DNA of 64,000 nucleotides from Companilactobacillus farciminis KCTC 3681 = DSM 20184. Lineage in GTDB: Bacteria > Bacillota > Bacilli > Lactobacillales > Lactobacillaceae. This document shows positions 39,803 to 48,525 of the stretch, one piece after another; the first letter of the stretch is position 1; each line of letters begins with the position of its first letter. Under the pieces are notes generated by a model. That model worked only from the letters and a program-made list of their open reading frames with translations, was not told where the DNA came from and did not search any database. The stretch is taken from positions 1,240,001 through 1,304,000 of the forward strand of contig NZ_CP017702.1 of NCBI RefSeq assembly GCF_002706745.1, read 5' to 3'. The translations under genes were made by a program, and so were the position numbers.

Positions 39803-41336
39803 TCATTTAGAAACCTTGTTATCTGTAAATCTACGTTTATTAAATCCCAAAGTGACAAATCGTTATCGAAGAAAAGCTATTAATGGCCCTCAACTAACGA
39901 AGAAATTAGTTGCCCAGTTGTTATTAAATTTATTTATATTTTTGTTGATGTATGGCTTATTATTCTCTCAACTTGATTTGAGTAAATTACCCGGAGTTTT
40001 TGGATTTTATAGTTTTGAATTTATTTTCATGTCTCTATCTCAAGGGATGTTGGGAATTTACAATATTTTCTTTGCTAATAATAGTAAAGACCTATTGATG
40101 TTGCCATTTTTACAAAGAGAAATATTTCTGAGCAAAGTAATAACTGTTGCCATGAATGTGATTCCGTATACCTTACCACTGCTTTTACAATTCTTCTTAA
40201 CTAGTTGGCGTTCAGGTATAAATTTTTGGATTTCTATAGTTTTGGCATTAGTTTTGTATATCCTAATATCAATTGTGACACTATTGAGTTGTACAGTATT
40301 TATTTTTTTAATGCTAAAAATCAAACTATTTGCAAAACATGCAATGACACTGATTTATACTTTGATTACTCTGTCATCGGCCGCGCTTATTGCTGGAATA
40401 TTTGTCATTGATAATCAAAAAAGAGACTCTTTTTCAATGACATTGCCGTTGTTCCAAATGGTTCAAAATCCCTTTGCGGTGGAAAATTTAATAAATTGGA
40501 TATTACTGTTAGCATTTTTGGGCTTGTTAGTTCTTTTGGTCGAACGCTTAGTTCTACCAAATATAAATGAAAATATTATTTTAAGTAAGAATTTAAAGTG
40601 TCGAAAGCAACGAAAGACTATTAATCTCAGAGATAGCCTAAAAAATTATAATTGGCAGTTATTAAAGGAACCTAACGTACTTTTTCAAATTTTTGGAAAG
40701 AGTATTATAATTCCATTGATTTATATTTTTTCCTTTGGCTTTTCAAAGATTCCAACAAACCTATCGTCAGAATTTTTCGGTGTTTTCGTTGTCAGTGGAA
40801 TTGTCCTGAGCTTAGTTACTACTACATCGTCTTCATTATTTAGCATCATAATATCTTTGGATCGTGGTAACTTTTCAATGATAAGATCGTTACCAATATC
40901 AATAAAAGGTTATTTAAAAATCAAATTTATATTTGCTTACTTGATTCAAATTATTATTAACTCTATATTAATTGTTATTTTTTCTATCGTACTGAAGATA
41001 AATTTAATAATGATGTGCGCAATGTTTATTGGTTCACTTTTAGGTAGTTATCTTGTTGGTTTAGCTTATTTTAGAGAAGACTATAAGAATCGAGTGGAGA
41101 ATTGGAATAATATAGATGAATTGTTCAATCGAAACGGTGGGAGTCTTCGTAAAATTCTTTTGCTACTTTGCAATATATTTTTTGGTTCTGCCATTATAAT
41201 TGTGTACGGTTTATTGATAAGTTCATTTCCAAATCAAAAATTTATCAATACAATTGCATTTATCATTTCAAGTGGTAGTAGTTTCGGCATTTGGGGATAT
41301 TATATGGTCAATTTTTGGAATCGGTTGCAATTATAA
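39795..41336 (+). CDS. ABC transporter permease, EcsB/YthQ-like
   Basis: A 513-residue membrane protein with about twelve hydrophobic segments in two clusters separated by a basic loop (NLKCRKQRKTINLRDS) near residue 260. It overlaps the ATPase gene and must be its membrane partner. The substrate is unknown; the layout resembles ABC-2 exporters of Gram-positives. Confidence 0.85.
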   Translation: MPSHLETLLSVNLRLLNPKVTNRYRRKAINGPQLTKKLVAQLLLNLFIFLLMYGLLFSQLDLSKLPGVFGFYSFEFIFMSLSQGMLGIYNIFFANNSKDLLMLPFLQREIFLSKVITVAMNVIPYTLPLLLQFFLTSWRSGINFWISIVLALVLYILISIVTLLSCTVFIFLMLKIKLFAKHAMTLIYTLITLSSAALIAGIFVIDNQKRDSFSMTLPLFQMVQNPFAVENLINWILLLAFLGLLVLLVERLVLPNINENIILSKNLKCRKQRKTINLRDSLKNYNWQLLKEPNVLFQIFGKSIIIPLIYIFSFGFSKIPTNLSSEFFGVFVVSGIVLSLVTTTSSSLFSIIISLDRGNFSMIRSLPISIKGYLKIKFIFAYLIQIIINSILIVIFSIVLKINLIMMCAMFIGSLLGSYLVGLAYFREDYKNRVENWNNIDELFNRNGGSLRKILLLLCNIFFGSAIIIVYGLLISSFPNQKFINTIAFIISSGSSFGIWGYYMVNFWNRLQL

Positions 41337-41387
41337 GCTATTTTCGATAAGGTGGAAAAGTAACCTTAATGTGAGAGGAATTTACTT

Positions 41388-42209
41388 ATGTATAAAATGA
41401 TTGTCTGTGATCTTGATGAAACTTTAATGAATGATGATGGCTCTTTGTCCGACAAGAACGCTGAAGCTATTCATGCTGCAACTGAAAAAGGAGTTTACTT
41501 CGTAGTTAATTCTGGTCGAAGTTATACTTCCTTTCAAAATGATCTCGAAAAAATGAATTTACGAAATAAACCAAACCAATATTCCATTTCATACAATGGG
41601 GGATTGATTCTGGAAAATAAGGATAATCGTCCTATTGCCGTTAATGCGATGCCATTTGATGTAGCTAAAGCTGTCTTTAATGTTGGTGCAAAGAATAAGA
41701 ATGCCTCGACACACGTTTATACTCAAGATAAACTTTATATTTATAATCCTATGAAAGCTGATACGGATTATTTAACTAATCGTGGTGTAGATTTTTCAAT
41801 TTTGGAAGATGATGATTTTGATAAGTTCAAAGATCAAAATGTCATGAAAGTCATTATGGCTATGTCTACAATTGAGGAACGTAAGGCAATGAAGGTAGCT
41901 GTAGAATCACAAGTTGATCCTTCAAAACTAACAGTATCATTTTCATCCGGTCGATACGTTGAATTTAATCCAGCTGGCGTTGATAAAGGAACTGCTGCTG
42001 TTCAATTAGGTGAAATTTTAGACATCAAGCCAGAAGAAATCATTGCGGCAGGTGATAACAGTAATGATTTGCCAATGTTAAAAGCAGTTGGCTTACCGGT
42101 CAGTGTTGCTAACGGACTTGATGTTGTTAAAGAAAATGCTAAGTATATCACTGAGGCTGATAATAACCATGATGCTTTAGCTGAAGTAATTAATAAGTTT
42201 ATTCTATAG
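41388..42209 (+). CDS. Cof-type HAD phosphatase
   Basis: 273 residues with motif I CDLDETLMND, motif II VNSGRSY, the Cof cap domain, and AAGDNSNDLPML in the last part. Third Cof-type phosphatase in the window; sequence differs clearly from the other two. GAGAGG precedes the ATG and a strong terminator follows. Confidence 0.9.
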   Translation: MYKMIVCDLDETLMNDDGSLSDKNAEAIHAATEKGVYFVVNSGRSYTSFQNDLEKMNLRNKPNQYSISYNGGLILENKDNRPIAVNAMPFDVAKAVFNVGAKNKNASTHVYTQDKLYIYNPMKADTDYLTNRGVDFSILEDDDFDKFKDQNVMKVIMAMSTIEERKAMKVAVESQVDPSKLTVSFSSGRYVEFNPAGVDKGTAAVQLGEILDIKPEEIIAAGDNSNDLPMLKAVGLPVSVANGLDVVKENAKYITEADNNHDALAEVINKFIL

Positions 42210-42243
42210 AAAAAAGTCTTGAGGAAACTCAAGGCTTTTTTAG
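42210..42243 (+). terminator. intrinsic terminator
   Basis: AAAAAAGTCTTGAG pairs with CTCAAGGCTTTTTT around a GAAA tetraloop; A and T runs suit both of the convergent genes. Confidence 0.92.
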
Positions 42244-42821
42244 CGTAGATTCAAATTCGACTTATTTTCTATTGTAATTTTACCGTCATCAAAGTTTTTA
42301 AGAACTTGATCCAATTTTTGGATAGTTAATTTTTTATCATAGGCATAGTCTCGAGAAAAATCTAAAGTATAGACTTGACCGGAAGTAGTGGTTATTTCAA
42401 GTGCGAGGGGACTCTTTGCCATTAAAAGTGACGGGGTCAAAATTCCTAAGTACAAAGTGTAAGGGATGGCCAAAGGGATTTTGTCGCTGTCAAAATGTCC
42501 AATTAATTTAATTGTGGCAATATCCTTTTTATCAATAATAATTAGCTTATTTTTAAAGGGGAAAAGCATCAAAAAAATACGACGCTTCAAGTTAGTTAAA
42601 TCACTATAACGAAGGCCAGTTTGATCTGCCTCCCAGTATTGGAAAAGTACAGTTATACTATTTAAATAATAAATAAAGAAGAAAACGATAAATAATCCCA
42701 GTCCTATAAGATAACCAATCCAACTATTAAAAATACTGCCGGTTACAAAGCCTGCCACTAAGCCTGCAAATAGACTAACTAATAAAGGTCTGTATGAAAG
42801 TTTCTTACCAAATGTAATCAT
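42240..42821 (-). CDS. membrane protein with PH-like C-terminal domain
   Basis: 193 residues with two membrane segments (about 15-55) and a cytoplasmic C-terminal domain containing GLRYSDLTNLKRR, KKDIATIKL and LALEITTTSGQVYTLDF. The start at 42821 has GGGAGG 7 bases upstream. The C-terminal two-thirds resemble the corresponding part of the divergently encoded XRE protein at 43011 (GIRYISDNQ, MKEIEIHL, FTLKITTKDEQIVYLTL), so the pair share a duplicated membrane module. Function unknown. Confidence 0.75.
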   Translation of the reverse strand: MITFGKKLSYRPLLVSLFAGLVAGFVTGSIFNSWIGYLIGLGLFIVFFFIYYLNSITVLFQYWEADQTGLRYSDLTNLKRRIFLMLFPFKNKLIIIDKKDIATIKLIGHFDSDKIPLAIPYTLYLGILTPSLLMAKSPLALEITTTSGQVYTLDFSRDYAYDKKLTIQKLDQVLKNFDDGKITIENKSNLNLR

Positions 42822-42845
42822 AATTAATTCCTCCCAATTAAATGA

Positions 42846-42953
42846 GATGCGCATCGATCAGTTAATTAACTTTGTTTACACCTTGATTATGGCAAAAGCT
42901 TGCTATTAAAGCACGCACATCGTAGTTGCGTTTGAAAAAATACCGTTATAACG
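42846..42953. promoter_or_regulatory. divergent promoter region with two palindromes
   Basis: GATGCGCATC at 42846-42855 and CGTTATAACG at 42944-42953 are perfect 10-bp palindromes in the gap between the membrane protein and the XRE regulator. They are candidate operators for the XRE protein. Confidence 0.4.
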
Positions 42954-43010
42954 CTGATTTTGTTTAAAAAAAGTTTATTATTTAAGTAAGGGGTTACAAG
43001 GGGGAGAAAG

Positions 43011-43850
43011 ATGGCTTTAGCGGATAATATTATCAAGTATCGTAAGAAAAATGGAATGACACAAGAACAACTTGCTGAATCACTGATGATCTCACGCCAA
43101 TCTATTTCTAGATGGGAATTGGGAGAAAATTTACCTAGTATTGATAATCTAATTTCACTGAGTGGTTTATTGGATATTTCTTTAGATGAGTTGATCACAG
43201 GTGAACCGTATTTGCATTTTCCATTTGACTTTGGGCGTCCTAAGAGTAAAACGGCAGCCGTGATTTTAATTATTATTGTTATGTTCCCTATATTGGCAGG
43301 ATTTATCGGTAATATTTGGATGTCTTTAGTAGTTGCATTAATTTTATATATGATAGTTGTTTGGTTTTATCCTTTCGATTTTAAACGGTATTACAATTAT
43401 TGGAGCTTGGAGAAAAAGGGAATTCGATACATTTCTGATAATCAGGAAGTTTACAGTTCTTGGGATAATTTGGTCATGCCAATCAAAGCACTATTAAAAA
43501 TGAGAAAGACTAAGTTTATTCCTTATCGACAAATGAAAGAAATTGAGATTCATTTGCAGTTGTTGGGATATAATCCACGACATACTAATTATTCACCAGG
43601 AACGTTTCAATTAATGAATGAAAGTTTTACTCTGAAAATAACTACGAAAGATGAACAGATTGTCTATTTGACTTTGAAGCCATATTACACGAAGAAATCC
43701 AAAGAACGTCAGATGTTGCCAACTATTTTGGAATTTTTGAAACGCAAGAATGTCAAATTTATCGATAAACAAAATATCTGTGAGTTATTGAAAGATAATG
43801 ACAAGAGTTTAACTGAACAATTATATGAAATTCGTGATGGATATAAATAA
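43011..43850 (+). CDS. XRE-family regulator fused to membrane and PH-like domain
   Basis: 279 residues: helix-turn-helix in 1-65 (KNGMTQEQLAESLMISRQSISRWELGENLPS), two membrane segments around 80-122, and a C-terminal domain of about 150 residues like that of the divergent membrane protein. A DNA-binding domain tied to the membrane suggests sensing of the envelope. AGGGGGAG precedes the ATG. Confidence 0.85.
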   Translation: MALADNIIKYRKKNGMTQEQLAESLMISRQSISRWELGENLPSIDNLISLSGLLDISLDELITGEPYLHFPFDFGRPKSKTAAVILIIIVMFPILAGFIGNIWMSLVVALILYMIVVWFYPFDFKRYYNYWSLEKKGIRYISDNQEVYSSWDNLVMPIKALLKMRKTKFIPYRQMKEIEIHLQLLGYNPRHTNYSPGTFQLMNESFTLKITTKDEQIVYLTLKPYYTKKSKERQMLPTILEFLKRKNVKFIDKQNICELLKDNDKSLTEQLYEIRDGYK

Positions 43851-43944
43851 AAATATTGCTCAAAGTATCATTGAATGATATATTAAGTACATACTTAATT
43901 AACTAAATTAAATAAGCTTAATAAAGCCTTTGAGGAGTAATACA

Positions 43945-44328
43945 ATGAAAATTGAACATGTCGGTTTATTCGTTAAAGATTTAGAAAATACAGTTTCATT
44001 TTATAAGAAATATTTTGGTGCTACGGCATCAGAAAAATATCACAATCCCAAAACAACCTTCTCATCACGTTTTTTAACTTTCAGTGACGGAGCACGTTTG
44101 GAAGTAGGTACTCGTGAAGATTTGAATACAGAAAAACTTACTGGTTATCCTTTAGGCTACATGCATCTTGCCATGTCCTTGGGATCAAAAGAAGCAGTTG
44201 ATAAAGTTTCTGCACAAATCGAAGCAGATGGTTATACTCATTTGAGTGGACCAAGAGTAACTGGCGATGGATATTACGAAAGCGTGGTATTGGATCCAGA
44301 AGGAAATCAAATCGAATTAACAGTTTAA
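43945..44328 (+). CDS. VOC-family (glyoxalase/dioxygenase-like) protein
   Basis: 127 residues with two beta-alpha-beta-beta-beta modules: KIEHVGLFVKDLENTVSFY at the start and MHLAMSL in the second module, ending VLDPEGNQIELTV. Metal ligands at His5, Glu57-like, His78-like and Glu124-like positions are in place. Resembles lactoylglutathione lyase-like proteins. The ATG at 43945 has GAGGAG 7 bases before it. Confidence 0.9.
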   Translation: MKIEHVGLFVKDLENTVSFYKKYFGATASEKYHNPKTTFSSRFLTFSDGARLEVGTREDLNTEKLTGYPLGYMHLAMSLGSKEAVDKVSAQIEADGYTHLSGPRVTGDGYYESVVLDPEGNQIELTV

Positions 44329-44364
44329 AAAAGAGACTGCCGAATGATTAGGCGGTCTCTTTTT
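44328..44364. terminator. bidirectional terminator
   Basis: AAAAAGAGACTGCC pairs with GGCGGTCTCTTTTT across a 9-base loop; it overlaps the end of the minus-strand gene at 44348. Confidence 0.9.
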
Positions 44365-44707
44365 GGATAGAAGATCTAAATTTCTCAATTTGATTTTTAT
44401 AATCTAAGAGTTTGTGATAACGATTTTTTATATCATCATCTTCATTAGAATAGATCTCAAAACATTTATCAGAAAAATCTTTCAATTGAGACTTTCCAAT
44501 TTTTTGCTCATCCTTAGGCAAATCTTTGAAGATAGAATTGTCAGTCGTCAAATCAACGATTTTTTCATATAGTTCATCAAATTGTAATTTCAAGGCTATT
44601 TCGTCATGCTTGATATTTGCCTTCACGAGTGCAGGTGGAAGAGCATAGGTAATTAACAGATAGCCAATTATAGCGATTATTAAATAGTCGATGATAGTTA
44701 ATGTCAT
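44348..44707 (-). CDS. membrane-anchored protein of unknown function
   Basis: 119 residues: one N-terminal membrane helix (about 5-25), then a charged, probably helical domain with repeated acidic/basic residues (FDELYEKIVDL, LLDYKNQIEKFR) that could form a coiled coil. The ribosome site is weak. I do not recognise the family. Confidence 0.65.
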   Translation of the reverse strand: MTLTIIDYLIIAIIGYLLITYALPPALVKANIKHDEIALKLQFDELYEKIVDLTTDNSIFKDLPKDEQKIGKSQLKDFSDKCFEIYSNEDDDIKNRYHKLLDYKNQIEKFRSSIQKETA

Positions 44708-44771
44708 TTTATACCAACTTTCTCGGAGAGTTCTATTAGTAGAGTATCAGTTCATAAACCTCATTTGCAAG

Positions 44772-45035
44772 TTACTCTAAATAAAGTGTTTTACTTCGAT
44801 AAAATTCAATTTTTGTCAGTTTCATTGCTTGTTTAAATAGGGCTTTCTTTGAATCCAAGGGAAAATTCTTTTGATAAAAACCTCTTTCTTTAATCAAATA
44901 CTGATTGTCATGACAAATTAAGGTTAAGCTACGATCTTTCTTGAAAGTTAATATTTTTAAAGTTAAATCATCATTGTTTTTAAACTGAGTTTTAATAATA
45001 CTTTTTAGTTGAGTGATTTTTATCCTTTTCGTAAT
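44772..45035 (-). CDS. small ORF with no canonical start, possible ATT initiation
   Basis: A minus-strand frame open through the preceding gene's end reads ITKRIKITQLKSIIK, LTLKILTFKKDRSLTLICHD, LIKERGFYQKNFPLDSKKAL and ends LYLE at 44772. A perfect AAGGAGG (45047-45053) stands in front of it, inside the end of the RelE-like gene, but no ATG, GTG or TTG follows in frame; the first possible codon is ATT at 45035, 10 bases after GGAGG. About 87 residues, basic. It could be a gene with a rare AUU start, or a decayed reading frame that has lost its start. Confidence 0.4.
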   Translation of the reverse strand: MTKRIKITQLKSIIKTQFKNNDDLTLKILTFKKDRSLTLICHDNQYLIKERGFYQKNFPLDSKKALFKQAMKLTKIEFYRSKTLYLE

Positions 45036-45322
45036 TTCTTTTGAACCTCCTTGTCGAAACTTTTCTTTTGCAGACTGGTACTCAAATAAAAAACGGAAGC
45101 AAGCTGATCTTTTAAACTAAAAGCCATTCGATAATTTTTTGAATCGAGATGAACCCTCATTTCATAAGTTTGATGGTTCTTATCCGTTCGAATTGGTTTG
45201 ATTCTATAAAAATTGTTATTTAAATTATTAGTTAATTTAGTTTCGATGATATTAATGTCTTTGGCACAGTTCTGCTTTGAGAATGAATTTTTGATTGAAT
45301 CCGAGATAATTACTTTGAACAA
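45020..45322 (-). CDS. small RelE/HigB-like protein
   Basis: A 100-residue protein whose second half (YEMRVHLDSKNYRMAFSLKD, FYLSTSLQKKSFDKEVQKKL) resembles the core of RelE/HigB-type toxins: a basic strand, a hydrophobic strand and a K-rich terminal helix. The start is taken as TTG at 45322 with AAAGGA upstream. No typical helix-turn-helix antitoxin lies next to it; the only partner is the odd ORF downstream. The toxin assignment is tentative. Confidence 0.5.
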   Translation of the reverse strand: MFKVIISDSIKNSFSKQNCAKDINIIETKLTNNLNNNFYRIKPIRTDKNHQTYEMRVHLDSKNYRMAFSLKDQLASVFYLSTSLQKKSFDKEVQKKLRKG

Positions 45323-45451
45323 TATTATCAATCCTTTAATACTTAATAATTTAACTCTTAAATAAATTAATCAATCCGTCAAGTCATCTTAAGAACATTT
45401 TTAATAAATGGTATATTTATATTCATAAAGTATTTGAGGGGGGAAGCTTTT

Positions 45452-45874
45452 ATGGATATTTGGGAAAAACTATATTTATCTGCAAAACCGTTGTATAAAC
45501 CGCAGGAAATAAATGATTTTGTTTATGCTAATAACGTGGTCTGTGCTTTGGAGAGTAAATCAGGAAAAGTTTACACTGGTTATTGTATCGAGATGGCTTG
45601 CGGAACGATTAATCTTTGTGCCGAACGAGTAGCTTTGCTAAACATGTTGCAAGATAGTGGAGAAATGGAAGTTAAACGAATGATTGCTTTTCGTGATGCA
45701 CCGCCAACTGGACTCGACGGGTTACCATGTGGAACCTGTCGTGAAACTTTGATGGAATTTTCTCCTAAGAATGCCGATACCGAAATTATGGTCAATTATG
45801 AAAAAAGAGAAACTACTACTTTGAAAGAAATCTTTCCTAATTGGTGGGGGACTATCAAAACTAATAAAAAATAG
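45452..45874 (+). CDS. cytidine deaminase-like zinc enzyme
   Basis: 140 residues with the deaminase zinc motifs C-A-E-R near residue 52 and P-C-G-T-C near 89, and the substrate region YTGYCIEMACG. The Cys ligand in CAE is that of small tetrameric cytidine deaminases and of blasticidin-type deaminases. It hydrolyses cytidine to uridine or acts on a related base. The ATG at 45452 has GAGGGGGGA upstream. Confidence 0.85.
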   Translation: MDIWEKLYLSAKPLYKPQEINDFVYANNVVCALESKSGKVYTGYCIEMACGTINLCAERVALLNMLQDSGEMEVKRMIAFRDAPPTGLDGLPCGTCRETLMEFSPKNADTEIMVNYEKRETTTLKEIFPNWWGTIKTNKK

Positions 45875-45909
45875 CTAACAAACCTTAATTGGCTTGTTAG
45901 CTATTTTTA
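45870..45909 (+). terminator. intrinsic terminator
   Basis: AATAGCTAACAA pairs with TTGTTAGCTATT over a 12-base loop, then a short T run. Confidence 0.82.
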
Positions 45910-45912
45910 TCT

Positions 45913-46464
45913 TTAAAAGCACTCTTGTGAAACTCGTTCAACTGCAAAGTTGGATAGGCTGTAAATTGCTTCGTAGAGTTTGTCTCCTAATTCAGAAGTG
46001 GTTATTTCAGCTTTTTTGTTTTCACGATTGTTAGGGATGTTAGCTAAGACAGGGATAAACTGATCTAAATCATTATCTGACAAAAAATCATGGGCTTTCA
46101 AATGTGCCGCTAATGCTACTGTAAAGGAAAATTTGGGATGAGATTGACGTAATTTATAAAGATCTCTGGCGGCAGTTTTATAATCCATTGAAGGATTTTG
46201 ATTCAAGCAGTGTCGCAATAGGTTATCATAAACATCTCCGTAGTGAAGTAACCAGACTAAAAAATCATGAGAGGTTACATAATGAAGATCCATGTGAATG
46301 TTTTTGTAATTATTAACTACATCGAGAACGTTATTCCAATCAAGCCAAGTTCGAAATGATTGATAATATTTCTCGATGTCTTGATTTTTACCATTACCAA
46401 TATGACTTAATCCAGCAAAATTATCTAAATCATGATTGGCAAAGTTTAATTCTTTGATATCCAT
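45913..46464 (-). CDS. protein of unknown function
   Basis: 183 residues, soluble, helical and rich in His, Asp and Leu (LHYVTSHDFLVWLLHYGDVYDNLLRHC in the middle, YKTAARDLYKLRQSHP after it). No signal peptide or membrane segment. The ATG at 46464 has GAGGT 7 bases upstream; the ATG at 46476 overlaps that site. Not recognised. Confidence 0.7.
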   Translation of the reverse strand: MDIKELNFANHDLDNFAGLSHIGNGKNQDIEKYYQSFRTWLDWNNVLDVVNNYKNIHMDLHYVTSHDFLVWLLHYGDVYDNLLRHCLNQNPSMDYKTAARDLYKLRQSHPKFSFTVALAAHLKAHDFLSDNDLDQFIPVLANIPNNRENKKAEITTSELGDKLYEAIYSLSNFAVERVSQECF

Positions 46465-46500
46465 TATTAACCTCATCTATTTATTCGAAATTAGCCACAT

Positions 46501-46526
46501 AAAAAAACTAACCAGTTACGGTTAGC
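46501..46526 (-). terminator. intrinsic terminator, minus strand
   Basis: On the minus strand CTAACC and GGTTAG form a short stem around a 6-base loop, followed by seven Ts. It closes the two-gene unit 47278/46615. Confidence 0.75.
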
Positions 46527-46614
46527 TATGCGGCAATTTGAACTATTTGATATATAACTCTTTAAGTTTACTCATCTTTTCACAATTAGTCTAGCCCAAA
46601 TAAATAAGATTGAG

Positions 46615-47265
46615 CTAAGAATTAGTATCTTGCTTTGAGCATATCAGCAATTGTTGATTAAATGTTGCAGGGTTATTGACAATATTTAGCATTAATTGAG
46701 CAACATCCATACGATTGGTCCGTGGAGCACCAGGCATTTTAAAATTAGACTTAGCAAATCTTACTGTTGGATTAGGGGTTCTTTCATTATTAAATAGTGG
46801 TCCAGGATGAATGGTTGTCCATTTCAAATTCGAAGTTTTGAGTAGCGACTCTCCCAAATAATGGTCGTGAAAATTTCCTTTTAGAAAAGTTTTTGCACCA
46901 AGACGATATGGGAAGCGAGTGTTTTTATAAGTGGATCCAACTCCTAAAGCGGACAAATTAATTATTCGTTCAACCTTTGCTAGATGCATAGCCTTGATGA
47001 TATTAGGCATTGCAAATGAGAAAAGGTTAGCACTGCTATTAGTTACTGAATTTCCCAAGGTGACTAGTACAACATCACAACCCACTAAAGCTTTTGCTAA
47101 AGCATGATAGTCATCTAATTGCCCCTTAATAATAGTCAAATTTGTAGTCGTGTTTAACTTTTGAGGACTTCGGACGTAGGCTACAACTTCATTGTTGTTT
47201 TGAAGTGCTAATGATAATAAATCTTTTCCAGTTCTACCAGTAGCACCGATAATCATTAAGCGCAT
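46615..47265 (-). CDS. NAD(P)-binding oxidoreductase, NmrA/atypical SDR
   Basis: 216 residues with the atypical SDR glycine loop IIGATGRTGKDL at the N-terminus, VVAYVRSPQKL and the RIINLSALGVGS segment. Similar to YwnB-like or flavin-reductase-like NAD(P)H-binding proteins. AGGAG lies before the ATG, overlapping the end of the hydrolase gene upstream by only 12 bases, so they form an operon. Confidence 0.87.
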   Translation of the reverse strand: MRLMIIGATGRTGKDLLSLALQNNNEVVAYVRSPQKLNTTTNLTIIKGQLDDYHALAKALVGCDVVLVTLGNSVTNSSANLFSFAMPNIIKAMHLAKVERIINLSALGVGSTYKNTRFPYRLGAKTFLKGNFHDHYLGESLLKTSNLKWTTIHPGPLFNNERTPNPTVRFAKSNFKMPGAPRTNRMDVAQLMLNIVNNPATFNQQLLICSKQDTNS

Positions 47266-47277
47266 ATAATCAGCTCC

Positions 47278-48438
47278 TTAAAGGTTGTCTTCAAGCCAGT
47301 TCATAATATATTCAGTACCAGTTAAATATCCACCCATCTGCGTGTGTTGTTGGGCTGTTGATTCGTCATCAAACAATAGATAATCTTTTTTGCATTGTAA
47401 AGTATCATAGAATTTTTGAGCAGCACCATGAGTTACCTCTGCAGCACCATCGAGAACCAACGTTTTGGATTTGATTTTTGGAACAATAGAAGTATTATCA
47501 TATTTTTTCAATTCATCGATAATAGTACTGTCAGTAGCGTTATGTTTCCATTCATAATCTTTCAATGTAAAGTCAATCATATCAGGACGCATTTGCTCAG
47601 TCATTTTCAAAGCAATTTCCAGTCTTTGAGCAATCATATTTCCCCAATTCATATTTCCAGGATCAGAAATAATTACTTTTAGGCGATTATCAAAAGCAGC
47701 TGCTCGTGGTACTAGGAATCCTCCAAAACTCATGCCCATTGCACCAATTCTATTAGAATCAACACCAGCAATTTTTTCAGCAAAGTCAATTACGGGCGTC
47801 ATAACGTTTTCAAAATCAGGACGAAATTTCAAATCTTGTAATCTTAGAGCCATTCCTTGACCTGGTCCATCGAAGGTTAAAGCATTTATACCTCTCTTTA
47901 AGGCGCCATCAATGACCCACATGGTATCGTCAGCCCAAGTATCTCGACCAGGAACAACTATTAATAAAGGAGCTTTTTTGGTAGCAGTAGTTGATCGATA
48001 GAAGTGTCCAGGTAGAGTTGTGTTTTCGTATGGAATTTGAATCGACTTACCAGGATAGGCACCAAGTTGGAGGGATTTATCAAAACATGCTTGACTGTTT
48101 CTTGAGAATTTTTTCATACGTGCATCTTTAGTATCTTTAAAATACATCAGAGATACACGCCAATAAGTTGAAGCTCGAAGATAACTGCTGGCGGCACTGA
48201 CCAATTTGTTGTGGTATTCAAAATTTTCGGCCCTTTTTTGCAATTTGTCGGCCATTAGACTCCAATTATTGATCCAACTATTTTCGTCATTTTCGATTAG
48301 ATTCATCGTTACTTCTAATACTTCGCCTTCATCGCTCATTCGATAAGGCATTAAATCCATTACGTGCTTGATGAGTGCATCTTGTAGCATATTTTCACTG
48401 TATTTATATTCTGACCAATGTTTTATATCGTTTGTCAT
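47278..48438 (-). CDS. alpha/beta hydrolase, FrsA/DUF1100-like
   Basis: 386 residues: a helical N-terminal lid of about 140 residues, then an alpha/beta-hydrolase core with GPGQGMAL, the nucleophile elbow GMSFGGF near 237, and a C-terminal TAQQHTQMGG with a likely catalytic His. The family includes esterases and C-C bond hydrolases. AGGAG precedes the ATG. Divergent from a TetR regulator that probably controls this operon. Confidence 0.87.
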   Translation of the reverse strand: MTNDIKHWSEYKYSENMLQDALIKHVMDLMPYRMSDEGEVLEVTMNLIENDENSWINNWSLMADKLQKRAENFEYHNKLVSAASSYLRASTYWRVSLMYFKDTKDARMKKFSRNSQACFDKSLQLGAYPGKSIQIPYENTTLPGHFYRSTTATKKAPLLIVVPGRDTWADDTMWVIDGALKRGINALTFDGPGQGMALRLQDLKFRPDFENVMTPVIDFAEKIAGVDSNRIGAMGMSFGGFLVPRAAAFDNRLKVIISDPGNMNWGNMIAQRLEIALKMTEQMRPDMIDFTLKDYEWKHNATDSTIIDELKKYDNTSIVPKIKSKTLVLDGAAEVTHGAAQKFYDTLQCKKDYLLFDDESTAQQHTQMGGYLTGTEYIMNWLEDNL

Positions 48439-48525
48439 TTAACATTCTCCTAACTAATTGTTGTAACTAAGTTTATTAGGAAATGAGGTATAATTTAACT
48501 ACAAAATTATACGGAGTGTTGCATT

